Positions 19,173 to 27,658 of a DNA stretch of 64,000 nucleotides are shown here, in pieces (the first letter of the stretch is position 1; the number at the start of each line of letters is the position of its first letter). The translations under genes and the position numbers were made by a program. The notes beneath the pieces are model-generated. The model saw only the letters and a list, made by a program, of their open reading frames with translations. It searched no databases and was not told the origin of the DNA. Source of the DNA: Burkholderia sp. (GTDB lineage: Bacteria > Pseudomonadota > Gammaproteobacteria > Burkholderiales > Burkholderiaceae); the NCBI GenBank assembly GCA_031253835.1, contig JAIRVP010000055.1, positions 1 to 64,000 of the forward strand, given 5' to 3'.

Positions 19173-20513
19173 TCAGAGCGCGTGAGCCTGGTCGCCGGCA
19201 ACCGGCGCCGTGCTGCCTGCCTGTTCGGCCGACACGTAGCGCAGCTCGCGGTTCAGCACGCGTTTCGCACGGGCGCGGTCGATGTCGTTCTCCCACACCG
19301 CGACGACGACCGTCGCGACGCAGTTGCCGATCAGGTTGGTCAGCGCCCGGGCAATGCCGACGAACCAGTCGACCGGCAGGATCAGCACGAGGCCGAGCAC
19401 GGGAATCGCGGGGATCGCCGACAGCGTCGCCGCGAGGATCACGATCGCCGAACCGGGGATGCCGTGCGCGCCCTTCGACGTGACGAGCGACACGAGCAGC
19501 ACGACGATCAGGTCATGCGTCGACAGCGGCGTGTTGGTGGCCTGCGCGATGAACAGCACCGCGAGCGTCAGGTAGATCGAGAAGCCGTCGAGGTTGAACG
19601 AATAGCCGGTCGGGATCACGAGGCCGACCGTCGAATCCTTGATGCCCATGTATTCGAGCTTGCTCATCACCTGCGGCAGCACCGCGTCCGACGACGCCGT
19701 GCCGAGCACGATCGACAGTTCCTCGCGCAGGTAGCGGATCAGCTTGAACACCGAGAAGCCCGCGAGCCGCATCACCGCGCCGAGCACGACCGTGACGAAC
19801 ACGAAGCAGCTCAGGTAGAACACCGCGACGAGATAGCCGAGCTGCTTGAGCGACGCGACGCCGTACTTGCCGGTCGTGAACGCGATCGCGCCGAGCACGC
19901 CGAGCGGCGCGAGCTTGATGATGAAGCCGATGATCCGGAAGAACACGTGCGACAGTTCCTCGATCAGCGAGTTGACGCGCTGCGCCTTGTCGCCGAGCAG
20001 CGACAGCGCGGAGCCGAACAGCACCGCGAACACGAGGATCTGCAGGATGTCGCCCTTCGCGAACGCGTCGATCGCGGTCTCGGGGATGATCTTCATCAGG
20101 TAGCCGGCCGTGTCCTTCAGGCTTTCGGCGTTCTTCGCGTACGACGCGAGCGACGACGCGTCGAGCGAGCGCAGGTCGATGTTCATCCCGACGCCCGGGC
20201 GCGTGAGCCACGCGAGCACCAGGCCGATGCCGAGCGCGATCGTGGTCATCACCTCGAAGTAGACGACGGCCTTCAGGCCGACCCGGCCGACCTTCTTCAG
20301 GTCGCCCGCATTGGCCATCCCGCTGACCACGACGCAGAACACGATCGGGCCGATGACCATCTTGATGAGCTTCAGGAAGCCGTCGCCGAGTGGCCGCAGC
20401 GACTCGGCGAAGTGCGGGAAGAACGCGCCCAGCGCGACCCCCAGGATCAATGCGACGACTACCCGGCCAAACAGCGAATTAAGGAATTTCGACACGGCGC
20501 TCTCCCGATCCAA
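19173..20513 (-). CDS. dctA: C4-dicarboxylate transporter, DctA family
   Basis: A 446-residue sodium or proton/dicarboxylate symporter of the DAACS family. Multiple hydrophobic helices and the conserved SSDAVLPQVMSKLE and GYSFNLDGFSIYLT segments (substrate-binding hairpin and unwound helix) are clear. DctA imports succinate, fumarate, malate and sometimes orotate. It lies upstream of alc-allA in the same direction and is divergent from a FadR-type regulator, so this copy may import a ureide-related or glyoxylate-linked acid; that substrate is inference. Confidence 0.9.
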   Translation of the reverse strand: MDRESAVSKFLNSLFGRVVVALILGVALGAFFPHFAESLRPLGDGFLKLIKMVIGPIVFCVVVSGMANAGDLKKVGRVGLKAVVYFEVMTTIALGIGLVLAWLTRPGVGMNIDLRSLDASSLASYAKNAESLKDTAGYLMKIIPETAIDAFAKGDILQILVFAVLFGSALSLLGDKAQRVNSLIEELSHVFFRIIGFIIKLAPLGVLGAIAFTTGKYGVASLKQLGYLVAVFYLSCFVFVTVVLGAVMRLAGFSVFKLIRYLREELSIVLGTASSDAVLPQVMSKLEYMGIKDSTVGLVIPTGYSFNLDGFSIYLTLAVLFIAQATNTPLSTHDLIVVLLVSLVTSKGAHGIPGSAIVILAATLSAIPAIPVLGLVLILPVDWFVGIARALTNLIGNCVATVVVAVWENDIDRARAKRVLNRELRYVSAEQAGSTAPVAGDQAHAL

Positions 20514-20536
20514 CGGTTGCAGTTTCGTCTGTTCAT

Positions 20537-20551
20537 ACTGGTAAGACCAGT
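20537..20551. promoter_or_regulatory. FadR/GntR-type operator at dctA
   Basis: ACTGGTAAGACCAGT is a perfect palindrome around AAG and fits the FadR subfamily half-site pattern TNGT-N3-ACNA. It falls a few bases downstream of the predicted dctA transcription start. Confidence 0.6.
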
Positions 20552-20564
20552 GATGTTATGGTGG

Positions 20565-20593
20565 ATAGTAGGAAGCCGATATAGTGGCGTCAA
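20565..20593 (-). promoter_or_regulatory. predicted sigma-70 promoter of dctA
   Basis: On the minus strand, TTGACG (20588-20593) and TACTAT (20565-20570) are separated by 17 bp. Transcription would start near 20558, just before the palindrome at 20537-20551, so a bound repressor would block initiation or escape. Confidence 0.5.
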
Positions 20594-20703
20594 GGACGGA
20601 CGAAATAGGGATTTCCCGCCCCTCCGCACCCGCTTGGGATGCACCGGACAGGGGCAGATCGTGGCTTTCCCGTAGGGCGGTCGTGCACCGCCCGCGTGCG
20701 GAT

Positions 20704-20724
20704 TACAATGCCGGTCAGACCGGC
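20704..20724 (+). promoter_or_regulatory. -10 element and operator of the FadR-type regulator gene
   Basis: TACAAT (20704-20709) could be the -10 of the regulator gene. Immediately after it is GCCGGTCAGACCGGC (20710-20724), a perfect palindrome with the same GGT-N3-ACC core as the dctA site. It would cover the transcription start, consistent with autoregulation. No convincing -35 was found. Confidence 0.5.
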
Positions 20725-20737
20725 CAAAGTTCACATC

Positions 20738-21430
20738 ATGAAAAACGTTCCGCATACCGTGACCGACGCCGCCATCGCGACGATCCGCGACCGGATCGAG
20801 GCAGGCGTCTATCCGGTCGGCAGCCTGCTGCCGGCCCAGCGCCAGCTCTCCGAGGAGCTGGAGATCAGCCGCGCGTCGCTGCGCGAGGCGCTGTCGACGC
20901 TCGAGGCGCTCGGGATGCTGCGCATCCGCGCGGGCAAGGGTGTCTACGTCGAAAGCGCGCAGGCGTCGGCCGCGCATCCGTGGCAGTTCGCCGAGCAGTC
21001 GTCGCCGCCCGACACGTACCAGATGCGCTATGCGCTCGAAGGGTTCGCCGCGCGGATGGCCGCGCACGTCGTCAGCGACGCCGACATCGCGTGGTTCGAG
21101 GACAACCTCGCCGACCTGCACGTCGCGCTGACCGACAACGCGATCGACGAAGCGTCGCAGCTCGACTTCGACTTCCACATGCGGATCATCCACCTGGCCG
21201 GCAACGCGGCGATCGAATCGGTGCTGCGCAGCAGCGCGGACATCATGAAGGAAAGCCAGCGCATGCCGTTCTACCGGCGCGAGCTGCTGCTGTCGACGTG
21301 GCACGAGCACCGCGCGATCGTCGACGCGCTGATCGCGCGCGACGCGGCCGCCGCGGGCACCGCGATCGAAACGCACATCGCGAACGCCGCGCAGCGCGCG
21401 GGCATCTTCTTCCCGACGCCGGGCGCGTAA
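20738..21430 (+). CDS. FadR-type GntR family transcriptional regulator
   Basis: A 230-residue GntR regulator of the FadR/FCD subfamily. The winged helix is at about 8-75 (LPAQRQLSEELEISRASLREALSTLEALGMLRI is interrupted here only by description: key part SRASLREALSTLE). The FCD domain (about 95-225) keeps the metal-ligand histidines and aspartate in DFDFHMRIIH, WHEHRAI and ETHI. The start at 20738 is preferred over an in-frame ATG at 20708 because that one overlaps the predicted -10 and operator. It is divergent from dctA and probably represses it with an organic-acid effector. Confidence 0.87.
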   Translation: MKNVPHTVTDAAIATIRDRIEAGVYPVGSLLPAQRQLSEELEISRASLREALSTLEALGMLRIRAGKGVYVESAQASAAHPWQFAEQSSPPDTYQMRYALEGFAARMAAHVVSDADIAWFEDNLADLHVALTDNAIDEASQLDFDFHMRIIHLAGNAAIESVLRSSADIMKESQRMPFYRRELLLSTWHEHRAIVDALIARDAAAAGTAIETHIANAAQRAGIFFPTPGA

Positions 21431-21466
21431 CGCGCCGCCGGCCCCCGCGCCGCCCGGTCGTCCCGG

Positions 21467-22366
21467 TCACCCTCCCGACGGATCGCGATACGCGAGCGCG
21501 CGCTCGATGAACGCGCGCGCCGCGACGCTGCGGTACGCGCCCTTGCGCGTGAGCAGCGCGGCCGTGCGGGCCGGCAGCGGCGGATCGAGCTCCAGCGCAC
21601 ACAGGTCGCCGCTCTCGCGCGCGATCGCGTCGGGCAGCACCGTCGCGAGCCGGCCGCAGCGCACGAGCTCCAGCACCGCGCTGATCGTGTTCGTCTCGAT
21701 CGCGATCAACGGCCGCGCGCCATGCTCGATGAAATACCGGTCGATGCTCTCGCGCGTCGCGAACGCACGGCTCAGCAGCACCAGCGGCTCGCCACCAAGT
21801 TCGGCCGGCGTCAGTGCGCGGCGCCGCCGCGCGAGACGGTGCGTACGGCCCGTCACGAGCGCGAGCGGCTCGTCCCACAGCGGCAGCGCGTCGATGTCGG
21901 GGGCGCGCGGCGGCATGAACGCGAAACCCGCGTCGAGCCGGTCATCGGCGAGCAGCGCCTCGATGCGCTCCTGCGGCATCGCGTCGATCGTCAGCGCGAC
22001 GTTCGGATAATCGGCATGGAAGCTGTCGATCAGCGAGCCGCTCAGGTAGGCCGCGAAGGTCGGCATCATCGCGAGCCGCAGCGACCCGCTGCCGAGATCG
22101 GCGACGTCGTGCAGCGCGCGCTGCCCCGTCTCGAGCTCGTGCAGCGCGGCGCGCGCATGGCGTGCATAGACTTCGCCGAATTCGGTGAGCTGCACCATGC
22201 GGCCCGAGCGGTCGAACAGCTGCACGCCGAGCGTTTCCTCGAGCTGGCGCACCTGCTGCGACAAAGTCGGCTGCGACACGTGCAGCGCGTCGGCCGCGCG
22301 CGTGAAGCTGCGCTGCTCGGCGACGGCCAGGAAATAACGGATATGGCGGAGTAGCATCGCGGCCAA
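21467..22366 (-). CDS. LysR family regulator, CynR-like
   Basis: A 299-residue LysR-type regulator. The N-terminal helix-turn-helix (RHIRYFLAVAEQRSFTRAA) and the following region match E. coli CynR closely, including RSGRMVQLTEFGEVYA, HDVADLGSGSLRLA and NTISAVLELVRCGRLATVLP in the effector domain. CynR controls cyanate detoxification, but no cyanase or carbonic anhydrase gene is next to it; the divergent neighbour is an MFS exporter. Either ATG at 22366 or the one three codons later could start translation. Target and effector here are unknown. Confidence 0.85.
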   Translation of the reverse strand: MAAMLLRHIRYFLAVAEQRSFTRAADALHVSQPTLSQQVRQLEETLGVQLFDRSGRMVQLTEFGEVYARHARAALHELETGQRALHDVADLGSGSLRLAMMPTFAAYLSGSLIDSFHADYPNVALTIDAMPQERIEALLADDRLDAGFAFMPPRAPDIDALPLWDEPLALVTGRTHRLARRRRALTPAELGGEPLVLLSRAFATRESIDRYFIEHGARPLIAIETNTISAVLELVRCGRLATVLPDAIARESGDLCALELDPPLPARTAALLTRKGAYRSVAARAFIERALAYRDPSGG

Positions 22367-22667
22367 CGTATTGGCTCAACCAATGGATACCATAACGATC
22401 CAGTCTTGGACGCTATGGGACGATTCCCGCATCATACGCACATCCGCTCCCGTGCATCGCCTGTCACCGCGCCGGAGCGGCCCGCCCGGGCCTGCCCTGC
22501 CTCCGCCCGCCGCACGACGATCCGCCGCCCGCCCGACCGGGCCCCGGCCGCGATCCGCCCGGCGCGCATCGGTTCACCGCCGATCCGTTGACGCCGGCCC
22601 CGATTTCCGTCACCCCGCGCAGCCGACGGCCCCGTGCCGCCGGCCGGCGCCGCTGTTTTTCGCGACC
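22367..22667. other. divergent promoter region and C-rich leader
   Basis: The first 30 bp hold two palindromes: ATTGGCTCAACCAAT (22370-22384), which contains a T-N11-A LysR box, and ATGGATACCAT (22383-22393). From about 22440 to 22660 the plus strand is C-rich with little G in places (for example around 22490-22530) and would be the untranslated leader of the MFS gene. No small gene was recognised in it. Confidence 0.4.
22370..22384. promoter_or_regulatory. LysR-type box between cynR-like gene and MFS gene
   Basis: ATTGG-CTCAA-CCAAT has five-base arms around five bases and includes a T-N11-A motif, the standard LysR recognition pattern. It lies directly next to the start of the regulator gene and upstream of the MFS gene. 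Confidence 0.5.
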
Positions 22668-23867
22668 ATGGAACCGCATCAAGACAACCATCCTCCCCTG
22701 ACCCGCGGCATGACGCTGCTGTTCGCCTGCGCGTGCGGCATCGTCATCGGCAACATCTACTACGCGCAGCCGCTGCTCGCCGCGATCGCGCGCAGCTTCG
22801 GCCGCCCACCGACCGAGCTCGGCTATCTCGTCACGCTGACGCAGCTCGGCTATGCGGCGAGCCTGCTGCTGATCGTCCCGCTCGGCGATGCCGTCAATCG
22901 CCATACGCTGATCGTGCGGCTGCTGATGCTCAACGTCGTCGCGCTGGTCGCGGTCACGTTCAGCACCAATTTCACGATGTTCGTCGTCGCGAACATCGCG
23001 GTCGGCTTCGTCACCTGCTCGACGCAGCTGCTCGTGCCGTTCGCCGCATCGCTCGCCGACGCCCGCTCGCGCGGCCGCGCGGTCGGCACCGTGATGAGCG
23101 GCCTGCTGCTCGGCATCCTGCTCGCGCGCGTCGCGGCCGGCGCGATCGCCGACTGGTTCGGCTGGCGCGCGGTGTACGGCATCGCCGCGGTGATGGTGCT
23201 CGCGCTGACCGGCGTGCTCGCCGTGAAGCTGCCCAAGGATCGCCGCGACACGCGCCTCGACTATGCGGCACTGATGAAGTCGCTCGTCGCGCTGGTGCGC
23301 GCACAACCGCTGATCGCGCTGCGCTCGACCTACGGCGCGCTCGTGTTCGCGTGCTTCAGCCTGCTGTGGACGGGCCTCACGTTCCTGCTGAGCCAGCCGC
23401 CGTACAGCTATTCCGAAGGTCAGATCGGCCTGTTCGGCGTCGTCGGTGCGGTGGGTGCGCTCGCCGCGACGTCGGCCGGCCGGCTCGTCGACCGCGGCCA
23501 CGGCAATGCGGCGACGGGGCTGTTCGCGGCGGCCGTGCTCGCGTCGTTCGCGCTGATCGCGACCGGCTCGCACTCGCTCGCCGCGCTGATCGCGGGCATC
23601 CTGCTGCTCGACATCGGCGTGCAGGGCACGCACATCTCGAACCAGAGCGTGATCTACGCGCTGGCCGGCAACGCGCGCAGCCGCGTGACGACGATCTACC
23701 TGACGAGCTACTTCATCGGCGGTGCGCTCGGCTCGTTCGCGGCAAGCGTCGCGTACGGCATCGACGGCTGGCGCGGCGTGTGCATCGCCGGTGCGGCGCT
23801 GTCGGGCGTGCTGATCGCGCTGTGGCTCGCCTCGCAGCGCGTCGGTTCGCGGCAGGTCACGCAGTAA
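22668..23867 (+). CDS. MFS transporter
   Basis: A 399-residue major facilitator superfamily permease with about 12 hydrophobic segments. Family features include GDAVNRHTLIVRLL after helix 2 and the second-half GRLVDRGHG motif. The N-terminus GNIYYAQPLLAAIARSFG resembles the YfcJ/arabinose-efflux-like group of exporters. The start at 22668 is the first ATG before a normal N-terminus (MEPHQDN). It is divergent from the CynR-like regulator, which probably controls it. Substrate unknown. Confidence 0.83.
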   Translation: MEPHQDNHPPLTRGMTLLFACACGIVIGNIYYAQPLLAAIARSFGRPPTELGYLVTLTQLGYAASLLLIVPLGDAVNRHTLIVRLLMLNVVALVAVTFSTNFTMFVVANIAVGFVTCSTQLLVPFAASLADARSRGRAVGTVMSGLLLGILLARVAAGAIADWFGWRAVYGIAAVMVLALTGVLAVKLPKDRRDTRLDYAALMKSLVALVRAQPLIALRSTYGALVFACFSLLWTGLTFLLSQPPYSYSEGQIGLFGVVGAVGALAATSAGRLVDRGHGNAATGLFAAAVLASFALIATGSHSLAALIAGILLLDIGVQGTHISNQSVIYALAGNARSRVTTIYLTSYFIGGALGSFAASVAYGIDGWRGVCIAGAALSGVLIALWLASQRVGSRQVTQ

Positions 23868-23895
23868 TGCCGTAATCCGTTTCCGCAGCCTGACG

Positions 23896-23933
23896 AAAAA
23901 AGCACGCCGCGCGAATCGCGGGCGTGCTTTTTT
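23896..23933. terminator. bidirectional intrinsic terminator
   Basis: GCACGCC (23902-23908) pairs with GGCGTGC (23921-23927), with six A on the left and six T on the right; a short GCG/CGC pair extends inside. It lies between the convergent MFS gene and the idnD-like gene. Confidence 0.88.
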
Positions 23934-23969
23934 ACGACGTCGATACCGTGGCGCGCCAGCGCCGGACCG

Positions 23970-25028
23970 TCACGCGGCCTCGTCCGCGAAATCGATCAGC
24001 ACCTTCATCGCGCGCTGCCGGTCGCCGGCCAGTTCGAACGCGAGATTCGCGTCGCGCATCGGGAACACGCGCGTGACGGCCGGCCGCAGGTCGACGCGCC
24101 CCGCGTTGATCAATTGCACCGCGAGCGCGAATTCCGCATGGAAGCGGAACGATCCGCAGATCGACAGCTCCTTCGCGACCACGACGTTCTGCGGCAGGCT
24201 GACGTCGCCGCCGAGCCCGAGCTGCACGACGACGCCGCGCGGGCGCATCACGTCCAGCCCGTCGCGCAGCGCACGCGCATTGCCCGAACACTCGATCATC
24301 ACGTCGAACGTGCCCTTGTCGGCGCTGTAACGCTCGGCCCAGCCGGCATCGGCCGCCGCATTGATCGTGCGGTCGGCGCCGAGCGCGCGCGCGACTTCCA
24401 GCGGCGCCTCGACGACATCGGTCGCGACGATCTCCGCCGCACCGTGCACGCGCGCCGCCGCGACCGCGAGCACGCCGATCGGCCCGCAGCCCGACACGAG
24501 CACGCGCTTGCCGATCAGCGGGCCCGCACGCGACACCGCATGCAGCCCGACCGCGAACGGCTCGGCGAGCGCGGCGAGCGACAGCGGCACGTGATCGGCG
24601 ACCTTCACGCACTGCACCGCGTCGCACACGAGCGCGTTGCGGAACGCGCCCTGCACGTGCGGCATCCGCATCGCGCTGCCGTAGAAGCGCATGTCGAGAC
24701 ACTGGTTCGGCAGCCCGTCGAGGCAGTAGCGGCACGCGCCGCACGGCCGGCTCGGATTGACCGCGACGCGGTCGCCGACCTTCACCGACGTGACGTCCGG
24801 CGCGACTTCCGCCACCGTGCCGGCGACCTCGTGGCCGAGCACCATCGGCTGCTGCAGCCGGATCGCGCCGAAGCCGCCGTGCCGGAAGTAATGCAGGTCG
24901 GAGCCGCAGATGCCGCCCATCGCGACATCGACGCGCACCTGGCCCGGGCCGATCTCGCCCGCGTCCTGCTCCTCGACCCGCAGGTCGTTCGGCCCGTGGA
25001 TCACGACACACATGCAACGCATACGCAT
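23970..25028 (-). CDS. idnD: L-idonate 5-dehydrogenase-like zinc alcohol dehydrogenase
   Basis: A 352-residue medium-chain zinc dehydrogenase. Catalytic zinc residues C41 and H66-E67 and the structural zinc cysteines C96, C99, C102 and C110 are all present, as is the cofactor motif SGCGPIGVLA. Similarity and context point to IdnD, which oxidises L-idonate to 5-ketogluconate. Neighbours are a 2-ketoacid reductase, an MHS transporter and gluconate 5-dehydrogenase, which together form an idonate/ketogluconate route. The ATG at 25028 follows GAGGAGGCTGTC. Other polyol dehydrogenase activities remain possible. Confidence 0.8.
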   Translation of the reverse strand: MRMRCMCVVIHGPNDLRVEEQDAGEIGPGQVRVDVAMGGICGSDLHYFRHGGFGAIRLQQPMVLGHEVAGTVAEVAPDVTSVKVGDRVAVNPSRPCGACRYCLDGLPNQCLDMRFYGSAMRMPHVQGAFRNALVCDAVQCVKVADHVPLSLAALAEPFAVGLHAVSRAGPLIGKRVLVSGCGPIGVLAVAAARVHGAAEIVATDVVEAPLEVARALGADRTINAAADAGWAERYSADKGTFDVMIECSGNARALRDGLDVMRPRGVVVQLGLGGDVSLPQNVVVAKELSICGSFRFHAEFALAVQLINAGRVDLRPAVTRVFPMRDANLAFELAGDRQRAMKVLIDFADEAA

Positions 25029-25038
25029 GACAGCCTCC

Positions 25039-25992
25039 TCAGACGACCGGCGTGAGCAGCGGCTCGCCGGCGAAGTGCGCGGCGAGGTTGTCGCGCACGA
25101 GCCAGCCCATCGCCTGGCGCGTCTCGATCGTCCCGCTCGCATGGTGCGGCTGCAGCAGCACGTTCGGCAACGCGAGGAAACGCGGGTCGATGCGCGGCTC
25201 GTTCCAGAACACGTCGAGCGCCGCGCCGGCGATCGCGTTGCGTTCGAGCGCGTCGAGCAGCGCCGGTTCGTCGACGGTCGTGCCGCGCGACACGTTCACG
25301 AGATAGCCTTGCGGCCCGAGCGCGTCGAGCACGGTTGCGTCGACGAGGTGACGCGTCGTCGGCCCGCCCGCGAGCGTGACGATCAGCAGGTCGCACCAGC
25401 CGGCCAGCCCGGCGAGGTCGCCGAAGAAGCGGTGCGGGCTGTCCGCGCGCGGTGCGACGTCGAAATAGCCGAGCTCGACGTCGAAACCGGACAGCCGGCG
25501 CGCGATGGTCGCACCGATCCGGCCGAAGCCGACCACGCCGACGCGTTTGCCGTAGAGCCGCGTGACGAGCGGCATGTCGCCGTCGCGCCACGCGCCGGAG
25601 CGCACGTACGCATCGCCGGCGCCGATCCGGCGCAGCATCGCGAGCGCAAGCCCGACGCCGAGATCGGCAACGTCGCCGGTCAGCACGTCGGGCGTGTTCG
25701 TCACGCGGATGCCGCGCTCGCGCGCGGCGGCGAGGTCGATCGCGTCGGTGCCGACGCCGTAGCACGCGATGATCTCGAGCGTCGGCAGCGCGGCGATCAG
25801 TTCCGCATTCGCGCCGAGATCGCCGCGCGTCGCGATCGCGCGCACGCCGGCGCCGTGTTCGGCGAGGAACGCCGCGCGGTCGGCGGCTTCCCACAACCGG
25901 TGGACGTCATAGCCGGCCAGCCATGCGTCGTCCCACGGCTGGTAAGGGCCCGTCATCAGCAGGTCGGGCCGCTGGGTCGATTCGTGCGCCAT
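25039..25992 (-). CDS. D-isomer 2-hydroxyacid dehydrogenase (2-ketogluconate/hydroxypyruvate reductase type)
   Basis: A 317-residue NAD(P)-dependent 2-hydroxyacid dehydrogenase. The Rossmann motif VGFGRIGATIA is near residue 152, the catalytic arginine and glutamate lie in NVSRGTTVDE and the E of WNEPRID, and the catalytic histidine in LQPHHASGT. GhrB/TkrA members reduce 2-ketogluconate, 2,5-diketogluconate, glyoxylate or hydroxypyruvate. In this operon a role on ketogluconates is most likely. It ends 10 bp before the idnD-like gene. Confidence 0.85.
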   Translation of the reverse strand: MAHESTQRPDLLMTGPYQPWDDAWLAGYDVHRLWEAADRAAFLAEHGAGVRAIATRGDLGANAELIAALPTLEIIACYGVGTDAIDLAAARERGIRVTNTPDVLTGDVADLGVGLALAMLRRIGAGDAYVRSGAWRDGDMPLVTRLYGKRVGVVGFGRIGATIARRLSGFDVELGYFDVAPRADSPHRFFGDLAGLAGWCDLLIVTLAGGPTTRHLVDATVLDALGPQGYLVNVSRGTTVDEPALLDALERNAIAGAALDVFWNEPRIDPRFLALPNVLLQPHHASGTIETRQAMGWLVRDNLAAHFAGEPLLTPVV

Positions 25993-26061
25993 CTGCGCTT
26001 GCTCCTGTCGAAATGAATTGAATGCGAAAGCCTGCCGGGCCGCGTCCGCCGCCCGGCCCGT

Positions 26062-27510
26062 TCAGGCGTGCCGCGCGAGCGCATCGGCGTCCGGCACCGG
26101 TGCAGCCTGCGCCGCGTCGAGCGGATCGTCGAGATCGCGGTTCAGCGTTTCGGGCATCCGCGACGTCGTGAACAGCGTGATCAGCGTCAGCAGCACCAGG
26201 TACGCGGCGATCGGCACCCAGGCGCGCACGCCGGCCGCATGGTCGCCGCCGTGCAGCGCGATCACGGTCGCGATGATCGTTGCGCCGACCAGCGGCGCGA
26301 TCCCGCCCGCGAGCACCGCCGACACTTCGCGCGAGAACGACACGCCCATGTAGCGATGGCGCGCGCCGAACAGTTCGGGCAGCAGCGCGGCCTGCGCGCC
26401 GAGCATCCCCCAGTTCGCGAAACCCTGTGCGACCGAGATCGCGATCACGCTGGCAACCACGTTGCCGTGGCTGAAGATCCACCACACCGGGAACGCGAGC
26501 GCGAGCTGCAGCCACGCGAAGGTGCGATACACGCGCACGCGGCCGAAGCGGTCGCTCAGCCAGCCGGCCAGCGGCACCGTGCACGCGCCGACGGTCGCCG
26601 CGCACACCAGCGCGAGCGCGCCGATCGGCCCCTTCATCCCGATCACGCCGGCGAGATAGCTGACGGCGAGCGCCTGGTAGATCGACGAGCCGCCGTTCTC
26701 GGCCATCCGCAGGCCGATACCGATCAAGAGCGAGCGTTTCGAATGCTGGACGGCGCTCTTCAGCGGATTCGCGGAGACTTGCGCGCGCTTCTCGAGCCGC
26801 ACGAAGGTCGGCGACTCGTGCAGCCGCACACGCATGTAGATCCCGACCGCGACGATCACCGCGCTGAACAGGAACGGCACGCGCCAGCCCCAGCCGTCGG
26901 TCACGCGGTCGAGGTTCGCGAGCAGCAGGAAATAGACGGCCGCCGCGAGCACCGTGCCGAGCTGGATGCCGAGAAACGGCAGCGACGCATAGAAGCCGCG
27001 CTTGCCGGGCGGCGCGTATTCGGTCATCAGCACCGCGGCGCCGGCCTGCTCCGCGCCGGCGCCGAGGCCTTGCAGGATGCGCAGCAGGATCAGCAGTGCG
27101 GGCGCCCAGTAGCCGGCCGTCGCGAAGGTCGGCAGCACGCCGATCAGCGTGCTCGCGATGCCCATCAGCAGCACCGTCGCGGTCAGCACGAACTTGCGGC
27201 CGATCCGGTCGCCGAGCACGCCGAACACGACGCCGCCGAGGGGGCGCACCGCGAAGCCGACGAAATAGGTGCCGAAGCTCGCGATCAGCCGCATCTCGGC
27301 GGTCTGCGCGGGGAAGAACAGCGGCCCGAACACCAGCGCCGACGCGAGCGTGTACAGCGCGAAATCGTAGTATTCGAGCGCGCTGCCGAGCGAGCAGGTC
27401 CATGCCGCGCGGTTGAGCTGCTTCGTGTCGACGCCGCGGCGCTCGACGGTGTTGCCCGGCGTGCCGGACCCTGCATCGTGCCGCGCGGGCGGCGGGGAAA
27501 TGCGATCCAT
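26062..27510 (-). CDS. MFS transporter, metabolite:H+ symporter (MHS) type
   Basis: A 482-residue MFS carrier of the MHS subfamily (relatives transport shikimate, citrate, ketoglutarate or proline). The N-terminal signature SLGSALEYYDFALYTLAS and FAVRPLGGVVFGVLGDRIGRK are typical. The ATG at 27510 follows GGAGACAACG. Sitting between the ketoacid reductase and gluconate 5-dehydrogenase genes, it is the likely importer of idonate or a ketogluconate, in place of the GntP-type IdnT of E. coli. Substrate is inferred from context. Confidence 0.83.
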   Translation of the reverse strand: MDRISPPPARHDAGSGTPGNTVERRGVDTKQLNRAAWTCSLGSALEYYDFALYTLASALVFGPLFFPAQTAEMRLIASFGTYFVGFAVRPLGGVVFGVLGDRIGRKFVLTATVLLMGIASTLIGVLPTFATAGYWAPALLILLRILQGLGAGAEQAGAAVLMTEYAPPGKRGFYASLPFLGIQLGTVLAAAVYFLLLANLDRVTDGWGWRVPFLFSAVIVAVGIYMRVRLHESPTFVRLEKRAQVSANPLKSAVQHSKRSLLIGIGLRMAENGGSSIYQALAVSYLAGVIGMKGPIGALALVCAATVGACTVPLAGWLSDRFGRVRVYRTFAWLQLALAFPVWWIFSHGNVVASVIAISVAQGFANWGMLGAQAALLPELFGARHRYMGVSFSREVSAVLAGGIAPLVGATIIATVIALHGGDHAAGVRAWVPIAAYLVLLTLITLFTTSRMPETLNRDLDDPLDAAQAAPVPDADALARHA

Positions 27511-27544
27511 CGTTGTCTCCTGTCTCCTGCCTTCCGTTCCGGAA

Positions 27545-27588
27545 CCCGGCGCGATGCGCCGGGACATCGGCCCGCTCGTGCGGCGGGC
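27545..27588. repeat. two hairpins between operon genes
   Basis: CCCGGCGC/GCGCCGGG (27545-27552, 27556-27563) and GCCCGC/GCGGGC (27570-27575, 27583-27588) lie in the 148-bp gap between gluconate 5-dehydrogenase and the transporter gene. Neither has a U-tract on the minus strand, so they are more likely to shape mRNA stability or expression ratio than to end transcription. Confidence 0.35.
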
Positions 27589-27658
27589 TCTTTTGGGAAT
27601 TCGGATGCCGGCGCGAGCCGGCGCAACGGCGCTGCGCACACGGCGCACGCGCCGCCGC

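Noticed and set aside
22371..22667. N-terminal extension of the MFS protein
   Set aside because: The frame is open upstream of 22668 but the translation is Pro/Arg/Ser-rich low complexity and lacks a ribosome site, unlike the MEPHQDN start.
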